From assembly GCF_004963255.1 (NCBI RefSeq), contig NZ_SUGA01000010.1, forward strand, positions 1-64,000: a DNA stretch of 64,000 bases, written 5' to 3'. Under the pieces are notes generated by a model. It worked only from the letters and a program-made list of their open reading frames with translations, was not told the origin of the DNA and did no database searches. Shown here piece after piece: positions 34,182 through 42,998 of this stretch. Numbering within the stretch: position 1 is the stretch's first letter; every line of letters starts with the position of its first letter. Both the position numbers and the translations under genes were made by a program. The stretch is from Mesorhizobium sp. (GTDB lineage: Bacteria; Pseudomonadota; Alphaproteobacteria; Rhizobiales; Rhizobiaceae).

Positions 34182-34369
34182 GTCGTCATTCCATGGCGGA
34201 GCAAGGAGCGAAGCGACGCGGCGCAGACCATTCCGTTACCAATGAGCGTCACGGCGGTGCAGAAAGATCTTTGTTCTGCGCCGTCTTTACCCTTCGCGCC
34301 AAGCCACGGAATGGATCCTCGGGTCTTCGCGACGCCGCTTCGCGGCTGCTCCGCCCGTGGATGACGACG
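34182..34369. repeat. Intergenic element with 22-bp terminal inverted repeats
   Basis: GTCGTCATTCCATGGCGGAG at 34182 is matched at 34347-34369 by a near-perfect reverse complement ending GGATGACGAC. The 145-bp middle shows no coding frame. It occupies most of the 440-bp gap between the phosphate transporter and the patatin gene. It may be a repeat family or a small non-autonomous element. Confidence 0.55.
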
Positions 34370-34473
34370 CGAGGCAGGGTTTCGACATCTCGTAGGGCCG
34401 ATCCGCTCGATCGAACGACTGGTTCTCGCGGCCAACAGATACGATGCCGCTGAAAGCCGCAGCGCAGGGCTGA

Positions 34474-35634
34474 TCAGGTCGGGTCTTCGCGGTGCAGGTC
34501 GTGGATGGTGACGCCATCGGCATTGTCGGGCAGCATCAGCCATTTCTTGTGGCGCAGCGTGCGCTCGGTGTCCTCCAGGCCCATCTCCCAGTGCTCGCGC
34601 ATCGAGGTGCCGGAGAACTCATAGTCCTTGGCGTGGCCTTCATAGCCTTTGTGCTGATAGATCAGGTGGACGATGTTGACCACGCCGGCGTCGGAATAGT
34701 CGGCTATCAGCTCCTTCTCGCCATCCTTCAACTGTTCCGGCGGCACGCGCTTCAGCGCGTCGAGCAGCTTCATCTTGAGCGCGTAGATGCGCTGGAAATT
34801 GTCGGTGTTCTGGCGCGTGCGGCTGGAATACATGATGTCCTTGTGGCGCGACAGGACGTCGGCCATGCCGCGCGGCAGCACGCCGCGGGCGCTGAACAGA
34901 TCGACCTGGAACACCAGCGAGGAGCGGTCCTCCTCCTGGTCGAGCAGATATTGCAGCGGCGTGTTGGAGACGATGCCGCCGTCCCAGTAATACTCGCCCT
35001 CGATGCGGATCGAGGGAAAAGCTGGCGGCAGCGCGCCGCTCGCCATGATGTGCTCCGGCCCGATGCGCACCTTGTCGGTGTCGAAATAGACGAAATTGCC
35101 GGTCCGGACATTGACCGCACCGACGCTCAACCGCTTCCTGCCATCGTTCAGCACGTCGAAATCGATCAGGCTTTCCAGCGTGTCCTTGAGCTCGGCGGTG
35201 TCGTAGAAGCTGGTGGCGCCGTCCGCCCCGGCCAGTTGGAACCAGGGATTGGGACTGCGCGGCTTGAAGAAGCCGGGCTGGCCCATGGCCATGGTCATGA
35301 ATGACGAGGTCTGGTTGCGGATATCGCGATAGATGTCGCCTTCCGGCGTATAGGCCCAGATCTTGCGGCCCGAGACGGTCTGCCAGAACTGCTCCAGCCG
35401 CTGCAGGCGTCGGCTCGGCTCGTTGCCGGCGATGATCGAGGCATTGATGGCGCCGATCGAGACGCCGGACAGCCAGGTCGGCTCGCAGCCGGCGTCGGAT
35501 AGCGCCTGATACACGCCGGCCTGATAGGCGCCGAGCGCGCCGCCGCCCTGGAAGACCAGGGCGATGCGGTCGTATTGCGCGGTGATTTCAGCGATGGTGG
35601 CGGCGGCCGCCTTATTGCGGTTACGCTCAAGCAC
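34474..35634 (-). CDS. Patatin-like phospholipase family protein
   Basis: 386 aa serine acylhydrolase. The oxyanion motif is [14 protein letters not shown], the nucleophile is in GVSIGA and the catalytic Asp in DGGIVSN. A C-terminal region of about 120 residues ([15 protein letters not shown] onward) is typical of patatins with the DUF3734 extension. A GTG at 35634 overlaps the decarboxylase stop by 8 bp and has AAGGAG upstream. Linkage to acetoacetate decarboxylase and the divergent hydroxybutyrate dehydrogenase suggests a role near polyhydroxybutyrate or its lipid coat; that is inference. Confidence 0.87.
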   Translation of the reverse strand: MLERNRNKAAAATIAEITAQYDRIALVFQGGGALGAYQAGVYQALSDAGCEPTWLSGVSIGAINASIIAGNEPSRRLQRLEQFWQTVSGRKIWAYTPEGDIYRDIRNQTSSFMTMAMGQPGFFKPRSPNPWFQLAGADGATSFYDTAELKDTLESLIDFDVLNDGRKRLSVGAVNVRTGNFVYFDTDKVRIGPEHIMASGALPPAFPSIRIEGEYYWDGGIVSNTPLQYLLDQEEDRSSLVFQVDLFSARGVLPRGMADVLSRHKDIMYSSRTRQNTDNFQRIYALKMKLLDALKRVPPEQLKDGEKELIADYSDAGVVNIVHLIYQHKGYEGHAKDYEFSGTSMREHWEMGLEDTERTLRHKKWLMLPDNADGVTIHDLHREDPT

Positions 35635-36424
35635 CGGCTTTCTCCAGCTCCTTCGCGCCGGCAGCCGATCGGCCGTGGTCGGTGAGATAATCATGCACGA
35701 CTTCGCCGAGGCCGAGCGTCAGGTCGGCCTTGAAGTGCACGGCCGAAACGATGTCGAGCACAGGCAGCTTGGCCACATCGGCCATGACATGGGGGCGCAG
35801 GTCGAGCGCGGCGGGCGCCGTCCAGGCTTCCTTCAGCGTGATGTCGGTGAGGTAGTAACGCACCAGCTCGCAAATGCGCGGGCTGCCGTCGACATGCGGG
35901 ATGATCTTGATCAGGAAATTGGGCGCGGCGAGCGAGGCGAGCACCTGGTCGTGGTCGGCTTCGCGATGCTTGTAGCCCATGGTGCCGGTGGCGCAAAGAA
36001 CGCTGCCATAATGCAGCGTGCCGACCACCACCTCGCCCTCATGCACGATCTTTGGGCTGGCGAGCTTCTTCGGGAAACCCCAGAGCTCGCGGCCGCCGGC
36101 GATCGGCGCGTCGTCGTCGAGATACATGGAATGCACATAGCCGCCATGCTGGCCCTTATAGCGCACCGGGATGACCTGGCCGGTCTCGGTGTAGTCGCCG
36201 AAGCCGGTCGAATCCGGCATGCGGATGAACTCGTATTTGACCAGCGGCTCGTCAATCTCGAGCGGCGCGGGCACGACCGCCTCCAGCGCCTCGCGCGTGG
36301 TGCGGTAGTTGATGATGACGTATTCGCGGTCGAAGAAACGATAGGGGCCAGGCGGGAAGGAAGGGTTGGTGAGCGGCATCGCGTAGGCGCGCCTCACGAC
36401 ATCGTCGATTTCCAAGCTATTCAC
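35627..36424 (-). CDS. adc: Acetoacetate decarboxylase
   Basis: Converts acetoacetate to acetone and CO2. About 265 aa, slightly longer than the clostridial enzyme. Strongly matching blocks are [30 protein letters not shown] and [15 protein letters not shown], where the first Lys of the pair is the Schiff-base residue. Also [16 protein letters not shown] and LKEAWTAPA. The start is uncertain: GTG at 36424, TTG at 36415, or an internal ATG before PLTNP. Cotranscribed with the patatin gene and divergent from bdhA across 217 bp. Confidence 0.9.
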   Translation of the reverse strand: MNSLEIDDVVRRAYAMPLTNPSFPPGPYRFFDREYVIINYRTTREALEAVVPAPLEIDEPLVKYEFIRMPDSTGFGDYTETGQVIPVRYKGQHGGYVHSMYLDDDAPIAGGRELWGFPKKLASPKIVHEGEVVVGTLHYGSVLCATGTMGYKHREADHDQVLASLAAPNFLIKIIPHVDGSPRICELVRYYLTDITLKEAWTAPAALDLRPHVMADVAKLPVLDIVSAVHFKADLTLGLGEVVHDYLTDHGRSAAGAKELEKAGA

Positions 36425-36641
36425 CCATCGGTTCAGGAACGACACGCGCTGGACGCGCGGCAGAATATGTTGCACGGCACCATGACAGTGCCATGTCACC
36501 CGCATCGAGCGCCAGCTTGGCGGGCATCGGACAGCATCACAACATTGTAATCGCTACGACATATGGTCATGGCATTGTCATGCTGCGGCGCACAAACTAT
36601 GTGCCCTTGCAGTTCCCTTCCCTCCTGTCGCGAGATCTCCC

Positions 36642-37430
36642 ATGGGTTCCCTGTCTTCGAAGAATGCGCTCGTCACCGGCTCGACCAGCGGCATCGGCCT
36701 TGCAATCGCCCGCGCCTTCGCCGCCGAGGGCGCCAACATCACCATCAACGGCCTGGGCGACGCCGCGGCGATCGAGCAGGAGCGGGCCGGCATCGAAAGG
36801 GATTTCGGCGTCAAGTGCCGTTACTCGGACGCCAACATGATGGATGGCGCAGCCGTCACCGCCATGATCCATGAGGCCGAGGAGGCGTTCGGCAGCCTCG
36901 ACATCCTGGTCAACAATGCCGGCATCCAGCATGTCGCGCCGATCGAGGAGTTTCCCGACGACAAGTGGGAGGCCATCATCCGCATCAATCTGCTTGCCGC
37001 CTTCTACGCCATCAAGGCGGCGGCGCCTGGCATGAAGAGCCGCAAATGGGGCCGCATCATCAACACCGCCTCGGCGCATGCGCTGGTCGCCTCGCCGTTC
37101 AAGTCGGCCTATGTCTCGGCCAAGCACGGCATTGCCGGGCTGACCAAGACGGTGGCGCTGGAAGTGGCGCAGGACGGCATCACGGTGAATGCGATCGCGC
37201 CCGGCTATGTCTGGACGCCGCTGGTCGAGAAGCAGATCCCCGACACAATGAAGGCGCGCGGCATGACCGAAGAGCAGGTCAAGCACGATGTGCTGCTGGC
37301 AGCGCAGCCGACCAAGGAATTCGTCACCGTCGAGGAGCTTGCCGCGCTGACGCTTTTCCTGTGCAGCGACGCGGCCAGGCAGATCACCGGCACGACCCTG
37401 CCGATGGATGGCGGCTGGACGGCGCAGTGA
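36642..37430 (+). CDS. bdhA: D-3-hydroxybutyrate dehydrogenase
   Basis: NAD-dependent oxidation of 3-hydroxybutyrate to acetoacetate, the last step of polyhydroxybutyrate breakdown. 262 aa SDR with the coenzyme motif TGSTSGIGLAIARAF, NNAGIQHVAPIEEFP, catalytic YVSAK, and PGYVWTPLVEKQIP. These are close to rhizobial BdhA. C-terminal ITGTTLPMDGGWTAQ is the family ending. Its product is the substrate of the divergent acetoacetate decarboxylase. Confidence 0.92.
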   Translation: MGSLSSKNALVTGSTSGIGLAIARAFAAEGANITINGLGDAAAIEQERAGIERDFGVKCRYSDANMMDGAAVTAMIHEAEEAFGSLDILVNNAGIQHVAPIEEFPDDKWEAIIRINLLAAFYAIKAAAPGMKSRKWGRIINTASAHALVASPFKSAYVSAKHGIAGLTKTVALEVAQDGITVNAIAPGYVWTPLVEKQIPDTMKARGMTEEQVKHDVLLAAQPTKEFVTVEELAALTLFLCSDAARQITGTTLPMDGGWTAQ

Positions 37431-37609
37431 GGGCAAAGGCTGTTTCAGGGAAGGGGCGGAGCGGAGCTCGCGTCCTCCCTGGCAATTTGATTTCTTGACA
37501 ATCGCGGGGGACCGTTCCAGCATTCCCGCAAGGGGTTCCCCGCGACGACCCCGTGAGGCGTCAGCCCAACGATCGCGTCCAGACTCTCTCTGTTCAGGAG
37601 GTGGACGCC

Positions 37610-38428
37610 ATGCCGTCAACAACTGCAATCACCGTTCCGCAGCTTGCCCGTCTCGTCGGCCTGCCCGACGCGCCTTGCCTGGTCGATGTGCGCACCGACG
37701 AGGACTATGAAGCCGACTCGCGCCTGCTGCCGGCGTCATGCCGGCGCGATTTCAGGACTGTCTCGACCTGGGCGGCCGAGTTCTCCGGAGCAAAAGTCGC
37801 CGTCATCTGCCAGAGGGGGCAGAAACTCTCGCAAGGCGTTGCCGCATGGCTGCGTCATGAAGGCATTCCGGCGGAGTCGCTGGAAGGCGGCTTCGAGGCC
37901 TGGGTCGCCGCCAAGGCGCCATTGGTCAGCGCCGGCGCGATCCCGCCGCGCGACGAAAAGGGGCGCACGGTCTGGGTCACGCGTTCGCGGCCGAAGGTCG
38001 ACCGCATCGCCTGCCCTTGGCTGATCCGCCGCTTCGTCGATCCCGATGCGGTTTTCCTGTTCGTCGATCCGGCCGAGGTGCCTCTGGTGGCCGATCGCTT
38101 CGGCGCGGTTCCCTTCGACATCGAAGGCGTGTTCTGGAGCCATCGCGGCGATCGCTGCAGCTTCGACACGATGATCGAGGAATTCGGCCTGCGCGTCGAC
38201 GCGCTCGACCGACTGGCGCTGATCGTGCGCGCTGCCGATACGGCGCGCCTCGACCTCGTCCCGCAGGCGGCCGGGTTCCTCGCCGCCTCGCTCGGCCTGT
38301 CGCGCATGTTTCGCGACGATCTCGAGCAGTTGGAAGCCGGCATGCTGCTTTACGATGCCTTCTTCCGCTGGTGCCGCGACGCCGCGGACGAGACGCATAA
38401 CTGGCCGGCCGGAGGCAAGGCGCCATGA
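37610..38428 (+). CDS. chrB: Rhodanese-ChrB fusion, chromate resistance protein
   Basis: 272 aa. Residues 1-105 are a rhodanese domain: LVDVRTDEDYEADSRLLPAS, and the active-site loop VICQRGQKLS with the catalytic Cys. Residues 120-270 are the ChrB C-terminal domain: RSRPKVDRIACPWLIRRFVD, FDIEGVFWSHRGDRCSFDTM and DALDRLALIVRAAD. AGGAGGTGG precedes the ATG. The stop overlaps the ChrA start. ChrB-type proteins sense or process chromate; the added sulfurtransferase domain may bind or reduce it, which is inference. Confidence 0.88.
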   Translation: MPSTTAITVPQLARLVGLPDAPCLVDVRTDEDYEADSRLLPASCRRDFRTVSTWAAEFSGAKVAVICQRGQKLSQGVAAWLRHEGIPAESLEGGFEAWVAAKAPLVSAGAIPPRDEKGRTVWVTRSRPKVDRIACPWLIRRFVDPDAVFLFVDPAEVPLVADRFGAVPFDIEGVFWSHRGDRCSFDTMIEEFGLRVDALDRLALIVRAADTARLDLVPQAAGFLAASLGLSRMFRDDLEQLEAGMLLYDAFFRWCRDAADETHNWPAGGKAP

Positions 38429-39813
38429 CCGCGCTCGCCAAGGACGACGCCGCGCCGCCAGTGGATACCCCCGCCATGCCGAGCTTCCGTGAGGCGACGC
38501 GGCTCTGGGCCAGGATCGGCCTGCTGTCCTTCGGCGGGCCGGCCGGGCAGATCGCGCTGATGCACAAAGAGCTGGTCGAGGAGCGCCACTGGATCGGCGA
38601 GGAGCGTTTCCTGCACGCGCTCAACTATTGCATGCTCCTGCCTGGACCCGAGGCGCAGCAGCTTGCCGTCTATATTGGCTGGCTGCTGCACCGGACCGCC
38701 GGCGGCCTCGTCGCCGGCACCCTGTTCGTGCTGCCCGGCGCGCTGGTGATGCTTTGCCTGAGCAGCTTCTACATGCTCTACAACGACGCGCCGGTGGTCG
38801 AGGCGCTGTTCTTCGGGATCAAGGCGGCGGTGCTGGCCGTCGTCGTCGAGGCGGTGATCCGCATCGGCAAGCGGGCGCTGAAGAACCGCGCCATGATCGC
38901 GATCGCGGTGGCGGCCTTCCTGGCGATCTACATCGCCAAGCTGCCGTTCCCGCTGATCGTGCTTGCGGCTGGCCTCATCGGTTGGATCGGCAACCGCTTC
39001 GCACCAGGCCTGTTTTCCGGCTCGGCGCATGGCAAGGGAGGGGCGACGGTCGACAGAATCGGCGTGGTCGACCTGATGTTCGAGCGCGGCGAACTGGCCC
39101 ACACGGTGCCCACCAAATGGCACGCGGCCCGCACCATCGCCATCTGGCTGCCGCTCTGGCTCGGACCGGTGGCGCTGATCGCCTTGCTGGCGGGTCCAGG
39201 CAGCGTGTGGGCACAGATCGGCGGCTTCTTCAGCCTGATGGCCGTCGTCACCTTCGGCGGCGCCTATGCGGTTCTGGCCTATGTGGCGCAGGCCGCGGTC
39301 ACCTCCTTCGGCTGGCTGTCGCCCGGCGAGATGGTCGACGGGCTGGGCCTTGCCGAGACAACGCCCGGGCCGCTGATCCTGGTGCTGCAGTTCGTCGGCT
39401 TCGCCGCCGCCTATCGCCATGCCGGCCTTGCCAGCCCGCTGCTCGCCGGATCGCTCGGATCGCTGCTGACGCTCTGGGCGACCTTCGTGCCCTGCTTCTT
39501 CTGGATATTTCTGGGCGCCCCCTACATCGAGCAGCTGAGGCAGAACCGAGCGCTGGCGGCGGCGCTCGGCGCGATCACCGCGGCGGTGGTCGGCGTGATC
39601 ATGAACCTGGCGCTGTGGTTCGCGCTGCACGTCGTCTTCGGCAAGGTTGCAAGCGTCGGCTGGGGCGTGGAGGTGCCGGTCCTGTCCTCGCTCGACTGGC
39701 GCGCCGCGCTGCTGTCGGTTGCGGCGATGGTCGCCATGTTCAGGTTGAAGGCCGGCATGCTGCCGACGCTGGCCGGATCGGCGCTGGCGGGGCTTGCCTT
39801 GCAGGCGCTGTAA
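38425..39813 (+). CDS. chrA: Chromate efflux transporter ChrA
   Basis: 462 aa inner-membrane transporter with two homologous CHR domains. The first carries LSFGGPAGQIALMHKELVEE and the second VVTFGGAYAVLAYVAQAAV with ETTPGPLILVLQFVGF. About ten to twelve helices are predicted. It expels chromate from the cytoplasm. Coupled to chrB by a 4-bp overlap. The next gene start, with its own promoter candidate, lies about 120 bp beyond. Confidence 0.9.
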   Translation: MTALAKDDAAPPVDTPAMPSFREATRLWARIGLLSFGGPAGQIALMHKELVEERHWIGEERFLHALNYCMLLPGPEAQQLAVYIGWLLHRTAGGLVAGTLFVLPGALVMLCLSSFYMLYNDAPVVEALFFGIKAAVLAVVVEAVIRIGKRALKNRAMIAIAVAAFLAIYIAKLPFPLIVLAAGLIGWIGNRFAPGLFSGSAHGKGGATVDRIGVVDLMFERGELAHTVPTKWHAARTIAIWLPLWLGPVALIALLAGPGSVWAQIGGFFSLMAVVTFGGAYAVLAYVAQAAVTSFGWLSPGEMVDGLGLAETTPGPLILVLQFVGFAAAYRHAGLASPLLAGSLGSLLTLWATFVPCFFWIFLGAPYIEQLRQNRALAAALGAITAAVVGVIMNLALWFALHVVFGKVASVGWGVEVPVLSSLDWRAALLSVAAMVAMFRLKAGMLPTLAGSALAGLALQAL

Positions 39814-39863
39814 GGCCCGCACGCCGTCGATCACGTTAGCGTGAACGAAAAAGCCGACTTGCC

Positions 39864-39893
39864 GGGAATAAACGGCCCGGTCCGCCGGTCTCC
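39864..39893 (+). promoter_or_regulatory. Candidate ECF-type promoter for the sigma operon
   Basis: GGGAATAA is followed after 16 bp by GTCTCC, about 40 bp upstream of the small ORF at 39933. Alphaproteobacterial ECF promoters often have a GGAA-type -35 and a short -10 at this spacing, so autoregulation by the downstream sigma factor is possible. This is a pattern match by eye only. Confidence 0.4.
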
Positions 39894-39932
39894 GAGGCAT
39901 GCGCTCTTTGTGCGCAACGGCAGGAGACCATC

Positions 39933-40058
39933 ATGAAGCGGCATGAAGACAAAAGCACAGGGACCGGAGGCGGCGAAGGCGTCCACCGCAGCCGTCCCTT
40001 GGAGCGCTGGCGCTGGGCGCATCTGTTCCGGGCGATACCGCCCCGCCGCCGGCCCTAA
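39933..40058 (+). CDS. Small basic ORF (41 aa) leading the sigma-factor operon
   Basis: Starts MKRHEDKSTGTGGGEGVHRS and ends RAIPPRRRP. AGGAGACC stands at correct distance before the ATG, better than the site of the sigma gene itself. No domain is recognised. It may be a leader peptide or a small regulator of the sigma/anti-sigma pair. Confidence 0.45.
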   Translation: MKRHEDKSTGTGGGEGVHRSRPLERWRWAHLFRAIPPRRRP

Positions 40059-40061
40059 TCC

Positions 40062-40271
40062 GTGCCGGTCGCAACCATCGAGATCCACGGCCATGACGAC
40101 GAGCATCCCCTTGCAGCCAGCGATGCGCCGTCCCCTTGCGAGGCGCCCCTTGCTTCCGAGACACTTGACTCCGGTGACACCAATGCCTTCTCCTCCCTCG
40201 AAGCAGGCGCCATCGCCTGCGGTCGCGATCTTCACCCGCACGAGCAGGGACAGATCGTCGCCTCCCGCTGA
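40062..40271 (+). CDS. Possible small acidic ORF (69 aa)
   Basis: Begins with GTG three bases after the preceding stop and ends 16 bp before the sigma-factor ATG, so it would fill the operon gap. The product is acidic with several His and two Cys (HGHDDEHPLAA, SPCEAP, AIACGRDLHPHEQ). No family or strong ribosome site is seen; it could be chance. Confidence 0.3.
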   Translation: MPVATIEIHGHDDEHPLAASDAPSPCEAPLASETLDSGDTNAFSSLEAGAIACGRDLHPHEQGQIVASR

Positions 40272-40287
40272 GGACGGCGGCAGACCC

Positions 40288-40860
40288 ATGGCGGGAGCGC
40301 CCGACGGCGGAACGGTGTTGAGCGAAAAGATGCTGGCCGCGCGTTTTGCCGAGGTGGTGCTGCCGCATCTCGGCGATGCGCTGTCGCTTGCGTGCTGGCT
40401 GACCGGCAACACCGCCGACGCCGAGGATGTCGTGCAGGAGGCCTGCCTCAAGGCGCATGCGGGTATTGCCGGGTTCGCTGGGGGAAACCCCCGCGCGTGG
40501 CTGCTCACCATCGTGCGCAACGCCTCCTATACATGGATGGCGAAGAACCGGCCGCGCAGCGTGGTGGCGGTCGGCGACCTCGCCGATCTCGACGACGTCT
40601 CGCCGCCGCCCGACAATGATGCCGACAGCCCGGAGGCGGCGCTGATCGCCAAGGCAAATTCGGCGGCGGTGGAAGCGGCGATCGCCAGGCTGCCGCAAGC
40701 CTTCCGCGAAACGCTGGTGCTGCGCGACATAAACGGTCTCAGCTACCGCGAGATCGCCGCCATGCTCGGCGTGCCGCAAGGCACGGTGATGTCGCGGCTG
40801 GCACGGGCTCGCGGCGTGTTGATGACGGAACTTGGAGGGCGCCATCATGAGCCCGCGTGA
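40288..40860 (+). CDS. ECF-type RNA polymerase sigma factor
   Basis: 190 aa sigma-70 family protein of extracytoplasmic-function type. Region 2 is at residues 25-80 (LACWLTGNTADAEDVVQEA, RAWLLTIVRNASYTWM) and region 4 at 130-180 (LPQAFRETLVLRDINGLSYR, then IAAMLGVPQGTVMSRLARAR). The ATG at 40288 yields a normal length; the frame is open far upstream but without domain. The anti-sigma gene overlaps its end by 14 bp. The stimulus is unknown. It follows chromate resistance genes, but a functional link is not shown. Confidence 0.9.
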   Translation: MAGAPDGGTVLSEKMLAARFAEVVLPHLGDALSLACWLTGNTADAEDVVQEACLKAHAGIAGFAGGNPRAWLLTIVRNASYTWMAKNRPRSVVAVGDLADLDDVSPPPDNDADSPEAALIAKANSAAVEAAIARLPQAFRETLVLRDINGLSYREIAAMLGVPQGTVMSRLARARGVLMTELGGRHHEPA

Positions 40861-41791
40861 AAATGGCCCGCATGAAAATCGCCCGCGTGAGGATGGATTG
40901 CCGCAAGACCCGCAGGATGTGAAGCTGATGATCCACGCCCTTGTCGATGGCGAGCTCGATGCCGCCGCCGCACTGGCGGTCGAGCGGCGCATGGCCGCCG
41001 ATCCGGAACTGGCCGCCGAGCATGCGCGCCTGGTAGCGCTGCGCGGCGCTGTCGCCAGCGTGCCGCGCCCGACCGTCAGCGACGCTTTCCTGGCGCGCAT
41101 CGCCGCCATTGCCGCAGTAAAAGATCCCGAGGACGTAGAAGCCGCACAGGGTGAGCACGTGAAGGCGGAAGCGCAGCCGTCCGCGCGGCAACAGCAGCAA
41201 GGCAATGTCGTCGCGATGCGACCGCGCGCGGCGCGCTGGTTCGACTCCTTCGACTGGCGCCAGATGGCGGCCTCGATCGTACTGACGGCGTTCCTCGCCA
41301 GCGGCGCGACGCAGTGGCTGGCGACGGCGGATAACGGGGCCGAAAGTTTCGCCGTGGCCGTCGCCAACAGCCATCGCCGCAGCCTGCTTGCGGCGACGCC
41401 GGTCGACATCGTCTCGTCCGACCGCCATACGGTGAAGCCATGGCTCGATGGCCGCATCGGCGTGTCGCCGGCGGCGCCGGACATGGCCAAGGACGGCTAC
41501 GCGCTGCTCGGCGGCCGCGTCGAGGTGATCGGCGACAGACCGATGCCGGCGCTGGTTTATCGCCATCACGAGCACCTGATCACGCTGGTCGCCGCACCCC
41601 GGCAGAACGAAGCCAAATCCGTGCCGGTGGCGGACGACCTCTCGGCCGGCGGCTTCCTCCTGGTCCACTGGACCGACGACGCCTTCTCCTACTGGGCGAT
41701 CTCGGATGCCGAACGCCCGGCGCTCGACGATTTCGTCGCCCGCTTCCGGGCGGCGATCATCGCCAATCCGGCAGCGGGCAGTCCGGGGTAG
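40847..41791 (+). CDS. Transmembrane anti-sigma factor
   Basis: 314 aa. An N-terminal cytoplasmic sigma-binding domain has the typical KLMIHALVDGELDAAAALAV segment. It lacks the zinc HxxxCxxC motif. One membrane helix is MAASIVLTAFLASGATQWLA at residues about 145-165, and the remaining 150 residues are periplasmic. The start overlaps the sigma gene; the ATG at 40847 has GGAGGGC upstream. The N-terminal leader PRENGPHENRPRED is encoded by three 15-bp repeats. Confidence 0.85.
   Translation: MSPRENGPHENRPREDGLPQDPQDVKLMIHALVDGELDAAAALAVERRMAADPELAAEHARLVALRGAVASVPRPTVSDAFLARIAAIAAVKDPEDVEAAQGEHVKAEAQPSARQQQQGNVVAMRPRAARWFDSFDWRQMAASIVLTAFLASGATQWLATADNGAESFAVAVANSHRRSLLAATPVDIVSSDRHTVKPWLDGRIGVSPAAPDMAKDGYALLGGRVEVIGDRPMPALVYRHHEHLITLVAAPRQNEAKSVPVADDLSAGGFLLVHWTDDAFSYWAISDAERPALDDFVARFRAAIIANPAAGSPG
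40852..40896 (+). repeat. Three tandem 15-bp units at the sigma/anti-sigma overlap
   Basis: Units CCCGCGTGAAAATGG, CCCGCATGAAAATCG and CCCGCGTGAGGATGG follow one another. The first unit contains the stop codon of the sigma gene, and all three are coding in the anti-sigma frame. Confidence 0.75.
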
Positions 41792-41988
41792 GGAAACGAA
41801 ACCTTCTATCGCCGCTATTTCTGAGGCCGATAGTCCGTTTGGCTGGATGAGCGAAGGCAGGTGCCTGTCCCAGATGATCGCGCCAAAGCACTTGCCCCGT
41901 TGCGCCGGCCCCAAGGCGCGCAAGTAGATAGGTCAAGGTCGATTTTGGTATGTTATAAACGCTCCATTCTCGAGGCGGATACGGGGCA

Positions 41989-42882
41989 ATGGATCAGGAA
42001 AGACTTCTAGCCGCAGTCCTCCTAGCTGATGTCGTGGGCAGCACGCCGCTCTATGAGCGCATCGGCGACGATGCCGCCCTGCGGCAGGTCTCGAATTGCC
42101 TCGACGCGATACGCGCGATCGTCGCCGAGCACGGCGGTGACTTCATTTACTCGAAGGGCGATGACGTGCTCAGTCTGTTCGAGAGCTCGGAGGCGGCGCT
42201 GAGGGCCGTCTGCCAAATCAACCGCCAACTGACGAGAGGGCCGTTGAGCGCCCGGATCGGATTGCATTTCGGGGCGGTTATTCGCGCGCGCGGCGCGGTA
42301 TTCGGCGATGTTGTCAATGTCACCGCAAGGCTGTCCACTACGGCCAATCCGGGGGAGGTGCTTATCAGCCAGAGCTTCTTCGAAGCGCTTTCGGCTGGCA
42401 GCCGCAGCGCCTTGCGGCTCCTCGACAAAATGGCGTTCAAGGGCAAGCAGGAACTCTTCGATGTCTATACGCTGCGGAGCGACGATGGGGTCCCCAGCAC
42501 GAACGTCGCCAGCCGGGGTACCATTATCGAAAGGCGCTCCGCGCCGCCGCGGCAGATCAATCTGGTCATCCGCTATGGAGATCAGTTGGGGTCCTGCCGA
42601 AACAATGAATTCGTGACGATCGGCCGATCTCCGGAATGCGATATCGTCGTCCAGCGGCCCTGGGTCTCAAGGCACCACGCGACCTTCACCATTTCGAATG
42701 GTAAGGCACGGCTTGTCGAGCGGAGCTCGTCGGGCACATTCGTGTCGATGGGACCCGGCCAGGAAGAAGTATTCGTGCGCCGCGAAGATATCCTCCTCTT
42801 CGGCTCCGGCGTCATCTCGCCCGGACGCAGATCGTCCCTCGGCGATGCCCAGATCCTGCACTACGAAATTGTCTCAGGCTGA
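41989..42882 (+). CDS. Class III adenylate/guanylate cyclase with C-terminal FHA domain
   Basis: 297 aa cytoplasmic protein. Residues 1-165 form a class III cyclase domain. Metal-binding Asp residues lie in LLADVVGSTPLYERIGD and YSKGDDVLSLF, the latter with the purine-side Lys. FGDVVNVTARL supplies the Asp, Asn and Arg needed for catalysis, so activity is expected. Residues 190-290 are an FHA domain (FVTIGRSPECDIVV, WVSRHHATF, SSSGTF), which binds phosphothreonine. A kinase partner is implied but not encoded nearby. Monocistronic. ATP or GTP specificity is not certain. Confidence 0.88.
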   Translation: MDQERLLAAVLLADVVGSTPLYERIGDDAALRQVSNCLDAIRAIVAEHGGDFIYSKGDDVLSLFESSEAALRAVCQINRQLTRGPLSARIGLHFGAVIRARGAVFGDVVNVTARLSTTANPGEVLISQSFFEALSAGSRSALRLLDKMAFKGKQELFDVYTLRSDDGVPSTNVASRGTIIERRSAPPRQINLVIRYGDQLGSCRNNEFVTIGRSPECDIVVQRPWVSRHHATFTISNGKARLVERSSSGTFVSMGPGQEEVFVRREDILLFGSGVISPGRRSSLGDAQILHYEIVSG

Positions 42883-42998
42883 TCTGGCCGGTTGGGCGGG
42901 ACCGCCGCACCCGCGGCTCTGGATCTCGGCCGGAATTGTCCTGTCGGATGCTGCGATGAGCGGCAGGCCAAGTTTCATCAGCCGCTTGACAATCACCT

